Origin: Vitis vinifera
Taxonomy: Eukaryota > Streptophyta > Magnoliopsida > Vitales > Vitaceae
Reading direction: 5' to 3'
DNA: 64,000 bases
Assembly (NCBI RefSeq): GCF_030704535.1
Contig: NC_081815.1
Span: 19,490,001-19,554,000 of the forward strand
Positions within the stretch are counted from its first letter, which is position 1. Each line of letters begins with the position of its first letter. The translations under genes were made by a program, and so were the position numbers. Positions 1-11,894 of this stretch are shown piece by piece. The notes beneath the pieces are model-generated. The model saw only the letters and a list, made by a program, of their open reading frames with translations. It made no database searches and had not been told where the DNA came from.

Positions 1-735
1 CTTGAAACATAAATGATAGTTTCATGGTCACACACCAAAAATCATGGTTTTCCCCTTCAAATAATGGAATAAAAGAAAATTGAGAACTTATACTTTAGTT
101 ACTTCTACTAGCCCCTGATTTACTCTACAAATCCTTGATTTTTCTACTTCAAGGGTGAAGGTTCCTTGTTATTTTTCCTTCTCAAATAACAACCGAGTTG
201 TTGAGCTCATTAATCATAACTTTGATTTTACACAATCTTATTGAACCACAACAATACCGCCTTCCTCTCCTTCTCTTTCTTCTTGGGTTGAAGCATTGAA
301 AAACAAAAGGCAATAGAGAGAGAACCACCTACTTATACCTTATTTCCTTATACAAAATCCTTTTATATTTACTACTTCTCTCCTCCACCAAACCCTAGCT
401 TCATTGCCAAGGATTCCGGTCTTTAGGAAGAAAAGAAAACTTAGAATTCCCCCTCTCTGATATAATATGTGTTTATCAAGATTCCATAAATAAGGAGCGT
501 TCTACTAGAGACAAAAGACAAGAAGAATGCTTGGAGAAAGAAGAGAAAGTATGAGTTTGGGAGAAAACCTACAAAGACAAAGCTATCCAACAACAAAACA
601 ATTCGAAGAGTTAGAGTAAAATATGGAAATGTAAAATTGTTAGCTTAGATTCAACTTTTGTTGTTTATTATTTCAACAAAAAACATGGGATAAAAATTGA
701 AAATAAAAAGGATATTTAAAAACGCAAGACTCAAC
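1..735 (-). mobile_element. Copia remnant in intron 1 of MATE-1 (5' leader and start of gag)
   Basis: This stretch matches 24289 to about 25022 in intron 1 of MATE-2 and the reverse complement of about 33390-34120 in MATE-4. In those copies it leads into gag and pol of a copia element that runs antisense to the host gene. Here the window edge cuts the element. No LTR boundary was recognised. It shows that MATE-1 carried the same intron insertion before the copies separated. Confidence 0.7.
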
Positions 736-813
736 TTGATCTTTTTTTTATTTTATATATGAAATGAGACTAAAAGGTATAATAACTACAAATACATTGA
801 AAAATGAGCCACA

Positions 814-1040
814 CTAATCTTCAAAACTAAACTTTCTAACATCTTTAAGAAAATTTGACCACCAAATAATTAATTCTAAATTATAAATACTTTTCATAAC
901 TAAGCAATCTATTATTCTATTTGCTTCCTTATAAATATAATGACAATTATAAATATATAGATCTTGAGATAACTTCCAAATATCTTCTATTAATAACATA
1001 ATAGAACTAGGAATATTACTCTTTTTATATGAGTGACACA
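814..1040 (-). pseudogene. Possible RNase H-like (RVT_3 type) fragment of a LINE
   Basis: An open stretch on the minus strand encodes about 75 residues. They resemble the C-terminal end of the RNase H domain of plant LINE-type proteins: a conserved 'YKEANRIID' stretch followed by a hydrophobic and Trp-rich tail. The segment from about 740 to 1020 is absent from the paralogous MATE-2 intron, where unrelated sequence lies at 25040-25190. It therefore looks like an insertion or replacement private to this copy. No catalytic N-terminal half is present. The assignment rests on recalled family resemblance and is tentative. Confidence 0.4.
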
Positions 1041-1096
1041 TTATGTAACATTTTCTTTGTGATGTTTTTAGCATTAATTTCACTTTTGTTTAATAG

Positions 1097-3171
1097 GTAG
1101 GAATGGGAAGTGCATTAGACACCTTCTGCGGTCAGTCATTTGGAGCAAAACAATATCATATGCTTGGTGTACACAAGCAAAGAGCCATGGTTGTGCTTCT
1201 ATTGGTTAGCATTCCTGTTGCTTTTATTTGGAATAATACTGGCCATATTCTTGCATCATTGGGACAAGATCCAGAAATATCAGTTGAAGCCGGACTTTAT
1301 GCTCACTTTATGATACCTAGCATTTTCGCTATTGCGCTCCTACAATGTCATATTAGATTCTTACAAGCTCAAAACAATGTAGTTCCCATGATGATAACCA
1401 CAGGATTCACAACTCTACTCCACACCCTCACTTGTTGGATGTTGGTTTTCAAATCAGGGTTGGGAAACAAAGGGGCTGCCCTTGCAAATGCCATCTCTTA
1501 TTGGATTAATGTCCTCTTGTTAGCAATTTATGTCAGGATCTCCCCTTCCTGCAAGAAAACATGGACGGGTTTTTCAAAGGAGGCATTGCATGATGTGCTA
1601 AAGTTTCTCAAATTAGCTATTCCTTCAGCTATAATGCTATGGTAATATCTTTGGGTGACCTTTCACTTCAATAGTACATTTTTTGTGTGTATTAGAAATA
1701 TTGGTAGATATCATGTAGTTTTATTTGTCTGGTGTCTTGGAACAGCTTGGAAATCTGGTCATTCGAAATGATGGTATTGTTATCTGGTCTGCTTCCTAAT
1801 CCAAAGCTAGAGACATCAGTTCTATCAATCAGGTACCATATCCCATGCTTATGCACTTGAAATAAACATAAACCTTTAATAACCTTTGAGAATTCCTTAA
1901 AGATTACTAAAACTAGTTACATATTACTAATGGATTATGTGCATTTCATCACAGCCTTAACACATATACAGTACTTTATATGATACCCCTTGGACTTAGT
2001 GGCGCAACAAGGTACTTTTTAGTCATTAGTTTAATGGTTGTAGCTCCTGAAAATCAACATGTCTCTTGAATCATTCTTCTTTCCATTTTTCTTTTTAGTA
2101 TAAGAGTTTCAAACGAATTAGGGGCTGGACGACCACAAGCAGCACTTTTAGCCGTGTATGTTGCATTATTCATGGTCGCCATAGAAGGCATTTTGGTAGC
2201 CACAGCCCTGATCTTAGGACATAGCTTCTGGGGCTATTCTTACAGTAGTGAAGAAAAAGTAGTGAACTATGTTGGAGAAATGATGTTCTTGCTTGCAGGA
2301 TCCCACTTTATAGATGGCATTCAATCAGTGCTTTCAGGTATGTGCCAATTTGCAATATGTACTTTTAATCTTTAATTTGATTATTCATGACAACTGAAAT
2401 TTCTATACTAATTTGTTTATACTAAACCTATATCCATGAAAAGATGAAAATTAATAAAAAATATATACAGCCCAGTGTTAGATATAGAAATTATCTTCCT
2501 AAAGTATAGTCCTAAGCTGCCTGCATGAAATATGATCTGAATTCACAAATATATATTGGTAGTTCCCACTTTTTGGCTCTAAGCATTTATTTCTTACTAA
2601 AGTTGTTATCAATAAGTAATGATAGCACACTTACCCTATCATCTAAAGAAAGGTTAATCAACACTTTAATCAATTGAGCGACTCTAATAATATTTTCCAG
2701 GCGTGGTTAGAGGAAGTGGCAAGCAAAAGATTGGGGCTTTGGTTAACCTAGGAGCCTATTATCTTGCTGGAATTCCATCTGGTGCATTATTAGCTTTCGT
2801 CTATCATATTGGAGGAAAGGTAACTCTTACTCTATATTTAATCTTTCTCCCCGCTTCACATATTTCGTTCTAGTTTATATGCTCCAAGAAAAAGAAAAAT
2901 TAACCCATTTGTATATCTACTTGGTTCACAGGGACTCTGGACAGGAATTATAGTTTCACTCTTCATGCAGGCATTATTTCTTGCAATCATAATTCTTTGC
3001 ACTAATTGGGAGAAAGAAGTATGGTTCTTTCATCGATGTTTGTGTATGTATGAGAATTTTCTTGTTGAATTCACTAATGCTCTATTTCATCTCTTTCTTT
3101 TGTAGGCAAAGAAGGCTACGGATAGAGTGTATGACTCAATGGTCCCTGTGAATGCAATATCATCGAGTTGA
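1097..3171 (+). CDS. MATE-1: MATE/DTX transporter, exons 2-8 (exon 1 off window)
   Basis: Multidrug and toxic compound extrusion (MATE) family carrier, a 12-helix membrane protein that moves organic compounds by cation antiport at the plasma membrane or tonoplast. Exons read: 1097-1641, 1746-1832, 1955-2011, 2099-2337, 2701-2819, 2932-3018 and 3106-3171 (TGA). All introns have GT-AG ends and the frame is kept throughout. Family hallmarks are visible: the [18 protein letters not shown] stretch at the start of exon 2 and RVSNELGAG in exon 5. The exon 2 acceptor is AG|GTAGGAATG, placing Val-Gly before the apparent Met. Exon 1 (90 codons in paralogs) is not visible, because intron 1 with its copia remnant runs off the left edge. 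The frame is open, so the gene is probably functional if exon 1 exists. Substrate cannot be told. Confidence 0.85.
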
Positions 3172-4548
3172 CATTGAAGTAATATTTCTTTCTAACTAGA
3201 TCTATAAAAATTATGCTCAATCTTGTTTGATAATTTATAATAATAAAGGTAATTTATGACTATAAAATAATTTGCTTTGAACATGTAAGCCCTACCAATT
3301 TGGAATAGCTCATGGTTGTTCTGTCTAGTGTTCTGGGATTGTTCATTTCCACTAATGTAATCTTATAAGGTTAATTTTGATCAAGCAATACATTAATACT
3401 TAAAACCAAGGGTGTATTGTAGCCCTCATACTACAATAGGTATATTGAAATGACCTCATTTTTGCATCTGTTGGTTCTCATTACTATCTGTATGACTACA
3501 TTGTCTTGTACCATACACCCAATTTCCATTAATCCTATCTAAACCTACTTGTTCAAAGCTTGGAACTAAGTGACTTAAACATGTACACAATCCGCTGGAG
3601 ACAGCTAGAGTCCCAAGCCATAGCAGATCTCCCAGCTGATTTCACTGTAGTAATAGAAAGAACATCCAGGGATCGCATACCTATGGTGTTGAGGTGAAGG
3701 ATGGAGAGGCAAAGGCCAACGGACACTATTGATAGATGGGTCCTCTATCAGGGTTGGGGGTGAGTAGATCATAGGTTACTTATTTCTGAAAATGCTTTAT
3801 TGAATATGTTCTTGAAGGCTTGTAATAAACTAAAGACAAATAAATATCAACACTGTCAGTATAGTGCATTGCTTCCATTAAAGCTAAAAATTATGTTTTA
3901 ATTTGGCTTTTCAAATTATTTTGTAACAACTTGAAACACAGTTGGTAACAAGGCATTTTGAAAAGAAGAGAATATATTATGATTTAGTAATAGTCCAAGA
4001 ATCTAGTGACAAAGTGATAAACCCCAACTAATATTAAAAGGTGAAGGATCGTATATATTACATTTCTTACAAGGACCCACTAGTTCTATCTTCTTTCACT
4101 TCACTGGTAGAATCTCTACTTATTCCCCAACAAAGTGTGGTGGTCTTAGAATTAATTTATTTTTCCATCATCCAAAATGGGGTTCTCTTGTAAAGCTAAA
4201 GAATCAAATTTTATTTGGAGAATAATGTCCCTTTTCTCCTATGTGTATTTTAACCAAACAAAACTATGATATAATGGAAAAATAAATAAATAAATATTAA
4301 TTTTTTCCACTTTTTTCTTTATAATCATAAATTTAAAATAAAATGAGTATTGAGATTATCATAAAATTATCTCATTAATTTTCTTTTCAGACACTATTAC
4401 AAATATATTAATAAAGTATTAAATTCTGATTCTATATATATATATATATTTTCAATTTCCTTTCATAAAAAAATTAGTAAATATCTCACCTTACAAGATT
4501 GAGAACCATATTTTAAATTTTAATTAGTGGAAAAATAGTAGGAACCCA
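3172..4548 (+). repeat. MATE 3' flank, direct repeat of 27330-28692
   Basis: No gene is seen here. The stretch is the 3' UTR and downstream flank of MATE-1 and is near-identical to the flank of MATE-2. Homology ends near 4548, where the MATE-2 flank continues into the promoter of the orphan exon 1 and this copy does not. MATE-2 carries small deletions that this copy and the MATE-4 copy lack (around 3478-3503, 3555 and 3583 here), so this copy keeps the ancestral state. Confidence 0.75.
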
Positions 4549-5652
4549 CTAATAATATCTATCCACAAAGCACCGGAATAAAAAATAAAACCTGTTAGGG
4601 GCCATTTATAAATTATAATCCCATGAAAGGTGCCCTTTCGCCCATGGAAAAGGTAGAAGAAGGACCCTTTGTGCCGTTAATTCAATTACATGGGCTCCCA
4701 AAGAAGCTAAAAAAGGGCTAAGGGTTCAGACAAGCATCACATCAAATGAACATCATCAGTGGCAAAAGCTTGGTGTTTTCTTAAATGGCCACCCTTTTTT
4801 AATATATATATATATATATAACATAATTTAGAATAAATAAATTCCTCATTAGACAACATTTTAGAGTGGCTGTGTGAATGGAGTTGTTTCTTTCGAAACC
4901 TGAATGTGGCCAGCTTAACAACATTTGTAATGAGACCCTTGGGTCCATCTGGGTTAAGCCCAAAAAGTTTAGAGAAATAGAGGCCCACGACCCAACCTTA
5001 GAGCTTGATGATTCAGTATTCTTGAGAATTTTGATACAACATATTTGGTAGTTTTGGCAATTATTTTTAAAGTAAAGTATTTTCTAGTTTTTATTTCCAT
5101 AATCAAAATTGTTAGAAAGGGGGAAAATAATTTTCAAAAAAATCAATCTCCTTTTTTTTTTTTTTTTCATTAGAAGTTCTTTTTTCTTTTTTTTTTTTTA
5201 TAAAAAAAAAATAAATAAAATATAATTATTTTTTGGGAAGGGTTAGATCTTAGAACAAGTTTTTCCGTACTTCCCTTGCTTTTCTCCCTCAAGTTTCCCG
5301 AGAAACAAAAGCTTATCGTCTTTCAAAGAAAAATATTAAAAACAATCTCAAAATCTTTATCACAGATCCAAGAAAACCGAAGCTGGGCATGGTAGTCGTT
5401 AAGATGCTTTAACATTTCCAAATTTTTCCTAGAAAGAGAGCCAAACAGAGGGAACCGCAAAGAAACAACCAAGTTCTTTCTACATATTATCAGCTCTTGT
5501 ATTCCAATCATTCTTCACTGTACACCACAAGAGAACCTATCATCAACCGAGAACAAGAGAGACAGAGAAAAGAGTGAACACAGGTCCAACCACAACCTCT
5601 CAACAACTGCTTCCTCCTCTACTGCAGCTCTCGTCTATCCCTGGGAAACGAA
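4549..5652. other. Gene-free spacer between MATE-1 and the inverted duplication
   Basis: AT-rich unique sequence with poly-T and poly-A runs near 5150-5215 and a short (TA)n near 4803. No open frame with family resemblance was recognised on either strand. No exon 1 for the following MATE pseudogene was found here. Confidence 0.5.
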
Positions 5653-6370
5653 ACCAAAATCACTTCTAAACCAACCTCTTATGATAGAAAGCCTGCTAAA
5701 TAGTACTTTAATCGCATAGTAATCATAGAAGGACTTGATGGTAGTCTTTTCATACTCTTGTTTCCATGACAAACATGGCCTTTACTATTCTTGGAAACAA
5801 TCCAGAGAGATCAGGGATTGAACAATTTGGAATGATAATACTTGGAGATGGTGGATTCTTTTGGGTTCTATTCCTGAGAGTGGGCACATTCCCAAGCATG
5901 TAAAACATTCCTTCTTTCTTTATATTCTATGGTTGTTCCCCCTCAATTTTCATTTTTTTTGTTTAAGCCCATGGTTCATTGTTGGGCTTCTTTTTGTTAA
6001 AATTATTATGCTTTCTTCATCTTTTCTTTCTGAAGTTATTAGCCTTCATTTATTTTGCTTTTGTTGAAAAGTTAGGAATGGGAAGCGCATTAGATACCTT
6101 CTGCGGTCAGTCATTTGGAGCAAAACAATATCATATGCTTGGTATACATAAGCAAAGAGCCATGGTTGTGCTTCTATTGGTTAGCATTCCTGTTGCTTTT
6201 ATTTGGAGCAATACAGGCTATATTCTTGCATCATTGGGACAAGATCCAGAAATATCAGCTGAAGCCGGACTTTATGCTCATTTTATGATACCTAGCATTT
6301 TCGGTTTTACACTTCTACAATGTCATATTAGATTCTTACAAGCTCAGAACAATGTAGTTCCCATGATGAT

Positions 6371-6598
6371 TATTAGAGAATTCATTACAATAGATTTTCT
6401 TTCTATTTTTAAATTCTTCTAATTAGTTGTAATTTCCTATTTTTGTGTTTTGGGCTAATTCTAGGATTGTTTCCTATTTTTGTGTTTTGGGTAGATTATT
6501 TTCTATTTTTGTGTTTCAGGTTTGTGTATATATATTCATTCTTAATCAATGAAAAAGTTAAGCCATTGTTTCTCAATAATCCTCTCTCTACTTCAACA
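6371..6598 (+). repeat. 5' LTR of the deleted copia element
   Basis: 228 bp, begins TATTAG and ends CAACA. It differs from the 3' LTR at 7 positions by eye (about 3%), four of them C to T or G to A when read 5' LTR to 3' LTR. The TATATATATTC stretch near 6529 is a plausible promoter element. Confidence 0.9.
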
Positions 6599-6640
6599 TG
6601 GTATCAGAGCCTAATCTTCTTGGGCGTATTTTCTTTTTCT

Positions 6641-7435
6641 TTTTTTCCTTCTCCTCAATGGCTTCACTCTCAAGATCCTCACCATCCCCTCCTTACAATC
6701 AATCTCTCCAATATCACCAAATTGTCATCCACCAATTATCTCACATGGAGCCTTCAAATTCAATCTCTTCTTGAAGGTTATGATTTTCATCACTTCATTG
6801 ATGGCGCTCATACTCCACCACCACCCACCATCACCATCACTGGTGTTGCATCCCCAAATCCAACATACACAACCTGGAAGTGTCAGGATCGTCTCATCTT
6901 TAGCGCTCTCCTTGGTGCTATCTCCGTTTCAGTACAACTACTTATTGCCTGCACCACCACTTCCCTTGATGCATGGCAAACCTTAGCCAATACTTATGTC
7001 AAACCATGTTGTGGTCATATTAAACAATTGAAGGAACAATTACAGCGATGTACCAAGGGCTCTCTAACTTATTGGACTTACGCCTTTGCCACTGCTGTAT
7101 ATCTCATCAACCGTATGCCCACACCCACACTACATCTCTCATCTCCTTTTGACAAACTCTTTCAGTCTCCACCCAACTACACTAAACTTCGGGTGTTTAG
7201 TTGCTTATGTTATCCATGGTTTCGTCCTTATTCTCAGCATAAACTTGACTCTTGTTCCACTCCTTGTGTTTTTCTTGGTTACTCTTCAACACAAAGTGCC
7301 TATATTGTTCATCTTGGTCGTCATCCAATTTCCTTAGCAGATCAACTTGTCGACGCTCTTACTGAACCACTTCCACGAAGCCACTTCCAAGAATTACAGG
7401 TCAAGATTGGCGTCTCCTCTGGAGCTCCATCTTGA
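6641..7435 (+). pseudogene. Fused gag-integrase-RNase H remnant of the deleted copia
   Basis: A continuous frame, open from 6443 in the LTR, crosses almost the whole interior. It starts with a copia gag N-terminus (about 6690-7060, with the 'NYLTWSLQIQSLLEG' type stretch). It then jumps into the region after the integrase core (about 7070-7300, 'AVYLINRMPTPTL' and a CVFLGYSS stretch). It ends in the last residues of the RNase H region (about 7320-7435, DQLVDALTEPL). Protease, most of integrase and all of reverse transcriptase are gone. Two large internal deletions must have joined these parts in frame. There is no reason to think the product works. Confidence 0.75.
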
Positions 7436-7442
7436 GGGGGCA

Positions 7443-7670
7443 TATTAGAGAATTCATTACAATAGATTTTCTTTCTATTTTTAAATTCTTTTAATTAGTT
7501 GTAATTTCCTATTTTTGTGTTTTGGGCTAATTCTAGGATTGTTTCCTATTTTTGTGTTTTGAGTAGATTTTTTTCTATTTTTGTGTTTTAGGTTTGTGTA
7601 TATATATTCGTTCTTAATCAATGAAAAAGTTAAGCCATTGTTTCTTAATAATCCTCTTTCTACTTCAACA
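7443..7670 (+). repeat. 3' LTR of the deleted copia element
   Basis: 228 bp, same ends and length as the 5' LTR. It is followed directly by the second copy of the target duplication and the rest of MATE exon 2. Confidence 0.9.
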
Positions 7671-8944
7671 ATGATAACCACAGGATTCACAACTCTACTC
7701 CATATCCTCACTTGTTGAATACACTTCTTTAAATCGGGGCTTCGAAACAAAGGGGCTGCACTTGCAAATGCCATATTTTATTGGATCAATGTCTTGTTGT
7801 TAGCGATTTATGTCAGGATCTCCCCTTCTTGCAAGAAAACTTGGATAGGTTTTTCAAGGGAAGCAATGCATGATGTTCCAAAGTTTCTGAGACTAGCTAT
7901 TCCTTCGGCTGTGATGATATGGTATCTCCAGGTTCACTTCAACAATAAAATTGTTGTGTGTATTTGAAATGTTATATTAAATATTATATATATCTTGTAG
8001 TTTCATTTGTCTAGTGTATCTTGAAACAACTTGGAAATCTGGTCATTTGAAATGATGGTACCGTTATTTGGTCTTCTTCCTAATCCAAAGCTTGAGACAT
8101 CAGCTCTATCAATCAGGTACCATATCCTATACCTGTACCCCTCAAATAAGTTTAAAGCCTTAATAACATATGAAAACTCCTTAAAGATCAATAAAAAAAA
8201 GTTACATATTACTAATGGATTATATATTTTAATGTTACAGCCTCATATGTTCAGTAATTTACATGATACCCCTTGGATTTAGTGGTGCAATAAGGTATGA
8301 TTTATTTAGTATAATAATTGCAGCTCCTGCAAATGCAACATGTTGCTTAAATTATTCTTCTTTTCATTTTCCCCTTCAGTGTAAGAGTTTCCAACGAATT
8401 AGGGGCTGGACGACCACAATCAACACTTTTAGCAATATAGGTTGTGTTATTCATGGTCACTATAGAAGACGTTTTGGTAGCCACAATCCTGATCTTAGGG
8501 CATAAATTTTGGGGCTATTCTTATAGTAATGAAGAAAAAGTAGTGAAATATGTTGGAGAAATTATGGTGTTGCTTGCAATATCCCACTTTTGGGATGGTA
8601 TTCAATCAGTGCTTTCAGGTTTATAACAATTTGTAATATGTACTTACAATCTATCAATTTGATCATTCATGTGATAACTGAAATTTCTATACTAATTTGT
8701 TTATGCTAAACCTATATTTATGTGAAAAGATGAAAATTCATCATATATGTATAGCTCAGTGTTAGATATGAAAATTATCTTTCTAATGTATAGTCTTACT
8801 GTCAGCCCCTTAGCCTCATGACCCAATGTTGAAGGAAGGGGCCTCATGGGTAGGCCTTGCACCTATGGGAGCCTAGACAAAGAGCAATGATAGCCTGGAG
8901 GTTTGGTGGTTTAAACCCCAGGAGTTAAAATGAGGAGGTCATAT

Positions 8945-9050
8945 GTGAGCTAGACATGCACCACGACCGAGCTAGACACACACCACCCGTGTATCGTAGG
9001 CGAGCCAGACACGCACTGCGTGCACACCAAACGAGCACCCCACGCGCGCC
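8945..9050 (+). repeat. Minisatellite-like motif inside the gypsy 5' LTR
   Basis: Degenerate repeats of a roughly 22-bp unit built on GAGCYAGACACGCACCRC. Fewer copies are seen here than in the 3' LTR (16580-16770). Confidence 0.6.
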
Positions 9051-9514
9051 TGTCATATGTTGACTGTGGAGTTGGTGCAGATGGAATGTGAGGTTTATTT
9101 TGGAATATAATTTATAATTATTTAAATATTCTATTATGTCTTCTCAAGCATGTATGATGTCTCCTCCAGACATCTTGAGAATGACCCGTATTGCTCTTTA
9201 AAGAGAAGGATTGGGTGACTCAAGGGGACACCAAGGGAAGGCCTTGACCAAACCAAGGGGGCACCATGGCATGACCTTGGGCGTGTCTAGGACACACGAA
9301 CAACACCCAAGCACGTACACATAGGCTCCATGACATGTGTGGTGTACACACTGTGGCCGCAATGGCACAGGGCCTGGTGTGACCTACCTTTTCCCTATGC
9401 TGACACGAAGGCGCTTAAGCTTTATGTAGCGAGCCAACTAGAGAAGCCATGGGCGCAATGCCATGGTTCAATGGGGCACTAGACATGCAGTTGACTCGAG
9501 CTCATGAGAACTAA

Positions 9515-11085
9515 TGATTACTACTCAAAAACCACACATTTTAAAGAATAATTCTCACGAGTTTTACATCTTTTGAGTAGTAATTATGCCTAAAACACTC
9601 AATTAACATGTTTTTGCCCTTGTAAGAGTTACTAACAAGTTTTATGAAGTTTTGGAGTCATTTCAAGGTATGATTTTGATAAATTGGTGACAAAAGAGAT
9701 GAATCAAATTGAAGAAAACAAATAAAGTTGATGATAATCCAAATGCACAATGAAAGAAGTAATGCAATTGGTTTGGACCGGGATTTGGAGTTGATTTGAA
9801 GGTAGTTGGAGTGGAATCAAGAGAAAGAAATGGAGGAAATGACAAAAAGGAGTTAAAAAAAACTATGTTTTTCAATTTCACGTGAACATGTGAAAAATTC
9901 GCACAAACGTGCGAAATAGACTAGGAGGGGATTTTGACTGCAGCTCAAAGGGGAGAAGTGAAAACTGATTTCACATGACCATGTGAAAATTTTGCACAGT
10001 CATGTGAAATGCTTTAGGAAGACGAAAATGATGTTGATGAACTTTCCACTTCGCACAATCGTGCGAAATTGTTGGAGCTCGTGCGAAATTGTATTTTTTC
10101 TAGATTTCTTAGTGAAAAAGCCTCTGAAAGACCTCTTAGATGATGCCAAGTGTCTACTTGACCTTGACCTATAAATAGAAACTTGATTTACTCATTTAAG
10201 GACTTTTTACATTTTTCTAATTGTAGAACTTTCCAGATTTTCTCTCTCTATGGAATTCTCTACTTTCCTTCATTTTATCTCATTTTCTCATTAGTCAAAC
10301 ATGCCTTATGAGATCAAATCTCCAAGCATGAGTGGCTAAATCTCATTTTTCTCGGAAGAGGAAGGATCCAGAGGCAAGATCTATGGTGAATTAGAAAAAT
10401 GAACTTGAATTGCAAAGGTAATTTGATCCAATTGATTGATTAATTAAAATTTGGGGATTTTTCTCTTCAAATTCTCTTGGATGATTACTACAATGCAAGC
10501 TAGGTAGATTCATCAAATTCTTAATGCTAGATTTGATGAGATTGAATAGTTGCATTGTGTGAATCATTGGAAGATAATTTAAGATGGATTGAATATATGA
10601 TTTGAATTGATCTCTTGGATAAGATGACCTGATTTGAAGAGAAATTAGATATAAACTTAAAGCTAAATAAAAAATCGGTTTAGATGAAAATTTAGGTTTT
10701 CAATCTAACTTGATGAAAATTAGATCTCAACATCTATTCACCATAGAAATTGCTTTCTAGAAAATCCTTACTTCGAGAATTTCATTTTCTATTAATTTTC
10801 TTATATTTTACATTTCATTTTCCTCTCAATTTGGAATCATTGTCATTTTGAATTGTAATCATGAATTGTCAAATCATTTTCACTTAATCTCAATCATTTC
10901 TTCTCATCTCATTCAAGCCTTGATTACCAAGAATAATCCATATTTGTGGACGATACATAAAACCCACTATACTATAGTAGTTTGTACTAAAACCACTTTT
11001 TGATCGGGTACAAATTGTTATAGAATAGTGAATTAGGTTATAAATTTTGTTTCGATCCAATAAACGACGAAAATCCGAGCGATCA
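9515..11085 (+). mobile_element. Nested solo LTR of a Tat/Athila-like gypsy element
   Basis: 1,571 bp, starting TGATTACTACTC and ending GCGATCA. It is flanked by a near-identical 5-bp duplication (ACTAA left, ACTAT right). The empty site is readable in the 3' LTR of the host gypsy element (GGACTATGCAT near 17181). No coding sequence or second LTR is present, so it is a solo LTR left by recombination between the LTRs. The 'AAACGACGAAAATCCGAGCGATCA'-like terminus (11063-11085) recalls plant Tat/Ogre/Athila LTR ends. That family assignment is from memory. Confidence 0.8.
9870..10095. repeat. Repeated short hairpin motifs in the solo LTR
   Basis: Several short inverted motifs follow each other: CACGTGAACATGTG, TTCGCACAAACGTGCGAA, CACATGACCATGTG, TTTGCACAGTCATGTGAAA, TTCGCACAATCGTGCGAA and a final half copy. 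Each is a 6-8 bp inverted repeat around a 2-4 base centre. They alternate between a GTGCGAA and a CATGTG core. Confidence 0.7.
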
Positions 11086-11894
11086 ACTATGCATGGCATA
11101 TGGGCGCAATGCCTTGTGCACTAGGAATAAACAGCCATGAGCACAATGCCATGGCTTGTTGCTGTGGAGCTTGACCTGATAGTGGGAGCTAGTCACATAC
11201 CTAAGCCATGGGCACCTTAACATGGCTTGGACTCATACATGAGTGTGGGGAAGGCACACTAATGCACTAGACACCTGGTCAGCTAGTTGGTGCATGCTAC
11301 TGGTTTAGATGACAACAAACTAGTGGCAACAAGTGAGTGATTAGGACAGCATTTAGCTACAAGGGACTGGCAGATGGTTCTGGTGTTGATGGCTGGTGCG
11401 AAGAGACACCTTGAGCTGAAGAAGTGTCTCCAGTTGGGAGGTTATGCAAGCAGTTCCTCCAACTGGGTGGTTATGCAAGCAGTTGTGGCAGTTGTGGTGA
11501 TTGTAGCAGTTGCATAACCACCAGTAACCTCCCTAGTTTTGAAATTCAAATTGTAAACTGCAAGCTGAGTCTTTTAAAAAGGGCCTCCTGCATTTCTTAG
11601 ATAGAGCATGAGAGTATGAGACTGCCTTTGAATACTTAAGGGTTCTAAGCATTGTACTCTGACTCAAGTCAAATGTTGACACTTTGGGAAAACAATTTTG
11701 TATCTTGTAGAGTTGAATAATACAAGTTGGGAAGGGTGTTCTTGTAATCATGTGGTTGCCTATTACTTTGTTTTTCTAAGGGTTGGGAAGAAAGGTTGGC
11801 TAAGGAAGGGTCCTTAGTACCACACACTCGATGAAAAAAAAAATTGGGTTGATATTCAAGGGTGTGACAAGTAGTATCAAAGCCTGCACCAAAG

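Larger units (their letters stand above)
6371..7670 (+). mobile_element. Internally deleted Ty1-copia element, 1.3 kb, TSD ATGAT
   Basis: Complete short LTR element inserted in exon 2 of MATE-psi. It is flanked by the 5-bp duplication ATGAT (6366-6370 and 7671-7675), and the empty site is seen intact in MATE-5. It has two 228-bp LTRs, a primer-binding site complementary to initiator tRNA-Met (TGGTATCAGAGC, 6599-6610) directly after the 5' LTR, and a polypurine tract (TTGAGGGGG) just before the 3' LTR. The interior is only 844 bp, so most of gag-pol is missing. It cannot move without proteins from another element. Confidence 0.92.
8800..11869 (+). repeat. 5' LTR of the gypsy element (with nested insertion)
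   Basis: Starts TGTCAGCCCC and ends GTGTGACA. It aligns with 16438-17751 except for a nested 1,571-bp LTR (9515-11085) and about 200 bp near 11430-11645 that the 3' LTR has lost. A decayed primer-binding-like stretch (TATCAAAGCC) follows at about 11875-11884. Confidence 0.88.

Noticed and set aside
4549-6071. Exon 1 of MATE-psi upstream of 6072
   Set aside because: No stretch similar to the conserved exon 1 was found. The left arm begins within intron 1.
5979-6077. N-terminal extension of MATE-psi exon 2 (an upstream Met with a hydrophobic run)
   Set aside because: This is intron 1 sequence. The same intron is spliced at AG|TTAGGA in MATE-5.
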